Assembly (NCBI GenBank): GCA_014898415.1
Contig: RCTD01000005.1
Coordinates: 2,480,001 to 2,544,000 of the forward strand
Direction of reading: 5' to 3'
Source of the DNA: Stromatinia cepivora
Taxonomy: Eukaryota; Ascomycota; Leotiomycetes; Helotiales; Sclerotiniaceae
Length of the DNA stretch: 64,000 nt
Made by a program: the position numbers and the translations under genes
The notes under the pieces: generated by a model
Database searches by the model: none
Told to the model about the DNA's origin: nothing
The model's input: the letters and a program-made list of their open reading frames with translations, nothing else
Shown: positions 60,814-64,000 of the stretch, in pieces
Numbering within the stretch: position 1 is the first letter of the stretch
Layout: the number at the start of each line of letters is the position of its first letter

Positions 60814-62551
60814 CTATTCCTTCAATCGTTTCGCAGGTCTTGAATCGTCCGGCAATCCACTCCTCTTTGTGCCAGGCAAACTCCCCGTTCGAATATCGTT
60901 ATCATCCTGACTAACTCTCCTATGTGGATACTCCGTTTTGACCCCCTCGAAAACGTTGGCACTAACTTTATCCCCTGTACTGAAAAATGGATGTGTTAAT
61001 GCCGCCTGCGCCGTTAGTCGTTTCTCAGGGTCATATTCTAATAAACTGCTCAATAACTTATATCCTTCGGCACCTAAACTCGAATTCGATATTGGGACAG
61101 AGGTGGGAGAGGAGTTTATGGTCTGGTAATACCATTTTTCTAAACTCGAGTACCCGGCTTTTGCGTGCCCACTGGCTGAGAGAGTGGAAAGTTGTGAGTA
61201 CTCCGGCATATGTACCAAATGTGGCCATTTTTCCTTGGTCGGTAGTCCCATTATATCAACAATCTTTTGCATCTGGTTTCTTTGGAATGGTACCGTTTTT
61301 TTACTATCCATCTTCGCTTCTTCGCCTTTGAATATTGGCCTGAGAGAAAGTAGTTCCGCGAAAATGCAGCCAATAGCCCACATGTCGATTGCCGGGGTGT
61401 AATGTTTTGAGCCTAATAAGAGTTCGGGGGCTCGATACCATATAGTGACTACAACTTTGTCACCCGAGAAGAGAGCATGGAGTGGTTTGTTGAAGAGGCG
61501 AGCAAGACCTAAATCGCCAATTTTTACTTCACCCGAGGAGGACACCATGATATTTGCGGGCTTGAGATCGCGATGAAGTACCCAATTGGCGTGAAGGTAT
61601 TGACAACCGTTGAGCAGTTGAAACATTATGGATTTGGCCGTCGGAGCAGGAATAGGATGGCGAGTAGGTTGAGTGTGATGATGGATGATTTGAAGAAGGT
61701 CATGTTCGGCATATTCAAAGACCATGAAGATGCATTTGTCTTCGAGAATAATCTCAACGAGACGGATGACATTCATGTGACTCAATTCGGAACAAAGTGC
61801 CATTTCCCGAACTGCTGATTGAGAAATACCCGTATATTGAATTTGTTCTCCTTCCTTGTCTGAGATATATTAGCATATGCAGAATAGTGGTGATATATTT
61901 TGGTCTGTAATTACCCGGCTTGAATTTCTTGATAGCAAATTCCCCCGGGCGTCCATCTCGCCCAACGGCTTTATAAACTCGCCCATATGTACCAGAACTG
62001 ATGAAACCGATGACTTTGTATCGATCAATAACTCGAACTTTACTTTGATATCCCAAACTAGGATTGGTTGCTCTTTCGGCTGTACCTGGGGATATGCTGT
62101 TAGCCTTCCATGAACCATTTAAAGTAGGATAGCAACGAACTACTGGGGGTATAAAATGGAGGAGGTCTTCTTGTAGGATACATATTGATATATCGAGTAT
62201 GAGATAAGTCGAAAATGAGAAATCAGATGACTAATAAGGCAATTATCCAACAATTGGGAGAAGCAAGAGGACAGAGTTTTCATGCCATAAATACAGAGAA
62301 CTAATGAAGTGCCGATCAATGATTTAAGTTTTTTTCTTTGGATTAAAAAGTTGGCACTGCTGATGAGGGAAAGAAGAAAATGAAACAATGGGAGCAAATG
62401 AATAAATATTCTCATTTGAAAGGAGGAAAAAAATAAAATCAAAATTCACATTACCTTCAAAAACAGCTTGAACTGATCTTTTTATTTGAGTTCTAGATGC
62501 GGAGATCGAGGATGGGCCGCCGGATGACGGTGGATTAGATGTCAGGCTCAT
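60814..62551 (-). CDS. SSN3: Cyclin-dependent kinase 8 (Srb10/SSN3), Mediator kinase module
   Basis: Three exons, 62551-62455, 62085-61915 and 61859-60814, give 437 residues. Kinase landmarks in order: [14 protein letters not shown] (Gly-rich loop with Ser in the first Gly position, usual for fungal forms), FAIKKFK (ATP Lys), the cyclin-binding helix [37 protein letters not shown] (DLG instead of DFG, typical of Srb10) and [10 protein letters not shown]. The C-terminal tail is basic ([15 protein letters not shown]), a likely nuclear signal. With cyclin C, Med12 and Med13 it forms the Mediator kinase module that represses or tunes transcription. The first intron (369 nt) is unusually long for this window; the second is 55 nt. 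Confidence 0.95.
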
Positions 62552-63620
62552 TATTGTTATTGTGGATATGCGTGTGCGCGGCGGGGGCGGCGTACTTTGG
62601 CTTGGTTTGCTTGATTAGTATGCAGAATCAGTGGGCATGAGAATCTGTAAATCTCCACCCAAGACAATCTTAGACAAGCTTCGTGTAGGAAAAACAAGGG
62701 GAATGGCAACAGGAAGATTTCAAATGCGCGTGTGAGTGTGGGTGTGAGTGTGAATAGTGTGAATAGTAGGCAGGGCAGCGCAGCGCAATAGTGCTTTGCA
62801 GTACTGCAGGGTCGGTAAGATACAGTAGAGGGCAAGTTAGATGTTAGATGCAAGTGCAAGTGCAAGTACAGTTGGTTGTTGGTTGTATCAAACGTGTCGG
62901 GGAAGATGATCAATATTGCCACGAAGAAAGTAGCCTGGTCGTATATGTATGTATAGGTATGTACGTATGTATGTATGTATGTAAGTCAGTACAAGGTATA
63001 GTATAAAACGTATAACAGACGCTTGATATCAAAGATCCAGAAAAGGAAAGTTGTGAATTAAGGTCTTAGTAACAGCATGGAAGGTCGAGACATATGTCGG
63101 CCGATCAAATTCACGAATCTCGGATGATAAGACGAAACAATTTCAGATGACCTAAACGAAAGGGAGACTTGTAATGTAGCTAGGTAATGTGATGTGTGAT
63201 GTTATGTGCTGTGCTGTGTTGTGCTGTGATATGAGAAACCTTTCTGAATGGTGATGGAAAGATGACTGCTAATATCTGCAGTGATTCGATACAGCGACGA
63301 TAGGTCATACGGAACAGTGCTGTTTGATGCGTACCCCCAAGGAATATTCAAAGATGGGGGAGAAGGGAGATGAGAAGAAAGCTAGGGGCGACCCGGAGAC
63401 AGCGGTCAGATGAGACAACCAGGACGGGGAAACGTTTTGGCGTTGGATGGCGCTGCGGCGAATAGATTGTGAGATGTGCAGATAGAGAATGCTTGATTTG
63501 TTATTACCAAGACTATCCTCGAGGTAAATAAATAAATGATAACTGAGGTGGTGAAGGAAGAAGAGGAAGAACAAATTGACATTGAGGTGATTGATTGATC
63601 AGTGGGAAGGATGAAGGATG

Positions 63621-63651
<31 letters not shown>

Positions 63652-63978
63652 GGCGAAGAATAATGTAAGACTGTATGTAGGTAGGTATTGATTTCAATAT
63701 AACTTTCTTATCGATATAGAAGCAACCGAGGGTCACCAAAAGTTGCATTGATTAGGTTCCCTTATTAGTTAAAGCTACCATCCAACCATCACCATCACCA
63801 TCACCATCACCATCGACAACGCTACCTACTAGGTATGTTTACAACAGCCAGGCCAACACATACAACCACCAGCATTCCAGATTTAATAAGGATCGAGAAT
63901 TGTATATACCACAACCATTGTGACACATGAATTAACTCACCATAACTTCTATCGAATTCTTACATTTTGGAGTTCGAT
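62552..63978. other. Divergent promoter region, no gene seen
   Basis: Promoter of the CDK8 gene and of the gene starting at 63979. Contains a GTAT/GTAC tetranucleotide repeat around 62945-62985, a 7-bp ATGAATG array at 63609-63652, and a CACCAT hexamer array near 63787-63813. Also a CCTACTAGGTA motif at about 63824-63834. Confidence 0.5.
63609..63652. repeat. 7-bp tandem repeat (GATGAAT)
   Basis: About five or six tandem copies of GATGAAT/ATGAATG with the first unit slightly different, in the promoter region of the last gene. Confidence 0.85.
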
Positions 63979-64000
63979 ATGGCTTCAGGAGGCATGAGAC
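63979..64000 (+). CDS. Probable start of a gene running off the window
   Basis: ATG GCT TCA GGA GGC ATG AGA (MASGGMR) follows a pyrimidine-rich leader and sits in a good context for a fungal start (purine-poor but GATATGG). Only seven codons are inside the window, so neither the family nor its reality can be judged. Confidence 0.35.

Overview
The window looks like a chromosomal stretch of a filamentous ascomycete. The reasons are many short spliceosomal introns (about 46-160 nt, GTRNGT donors, CTRAY-like branch points), compact genes on both strands, and family members typical of Pezizomycotina: an N-terminal APSES/ankyrin MBF subunit, PRM10-type ThrE protein, DUF3431 protein, dynactin p25, Srb10/CDK8 and SGF29. 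Protein flavour, moderate AT richness and promoters full of ACCTAG/TAGGT motifs suggest Leotiomycetes (Botrytis/Sclerotinia-like); this placement is inference, no search was run.

Layout. 1-2.8 kb: no supported gene. 2.8-5.5 kb: PRM10-like membrane protein. 7.0-10.6 kb (minus): wreck of an NLR-type immune receptor (N-terminal domain, NB-ARC, winged helix, TPR) interrupted by a 438-bp AT-rich MITE with 35-bp terminal inverted repeats. 12.1-12.9 kb: dynactin p25. 13.4-14.9 kb: F-box protein. 15.3-16.1 kb: MetE/UROD-like pseudogene containing two overlapping perfect palindromes. 16.7-18.3 kb: DMT-family transporter. 19.4-20.5 kb: aldo-keto reductase. 21.1-23.4 kb: MBP1-like cell-cycle transcription factor with MCB-like boxes upstream. 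23.4-28.8 kb: gene-poor, with a 40-bp perfect palindrome. 28.8-32.7 kb: divergent pair of TauD-like dioxygenase and Dal5-type MFS permease. 33.6-35.2 kb: CDF metal transporter. 35.2-39.7 kb: second gene-poor block. 39.7-42.1 kb: membrane protein with DUF3431 C-terminus. 42.8-43.9 kb: degenerate 2H-phosphoesterase-like protein behind a triplet repeat. 45.4-46.8 kb: Old Yellow Enzyme. 47.7-49.0 kb: GTP cyclohydrolase II (riboflavin). 49.6-51.6 kb: GABA/amino-acid permease. 52.2-53.6 kb: phosphomannose isomerase. 54.8-55.8 kb: SGF29. 57.7-58.5 kb: Arf6. 59.5-60.2 kb: charged unknown protein. 60.8-62.6 kb: CDK8/SSN3. 63.98 kb: probable start of a gene that leaves the window.

Genes are mostly independent housekeeping units. 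The only pair that looks functionally linked is the TauD dioxygenase plus Dal5-type permease (possible uptake and oxidation of a small sulfonate or similar acid). SGF29 (SAGA) and CDK8 (Mediator kinase module) are both transcription co-regulators but are separated by Arf6. Gene models were spliced by hand by matching reading phase across each intron; unless stated, all exons listed are phase-consistent.
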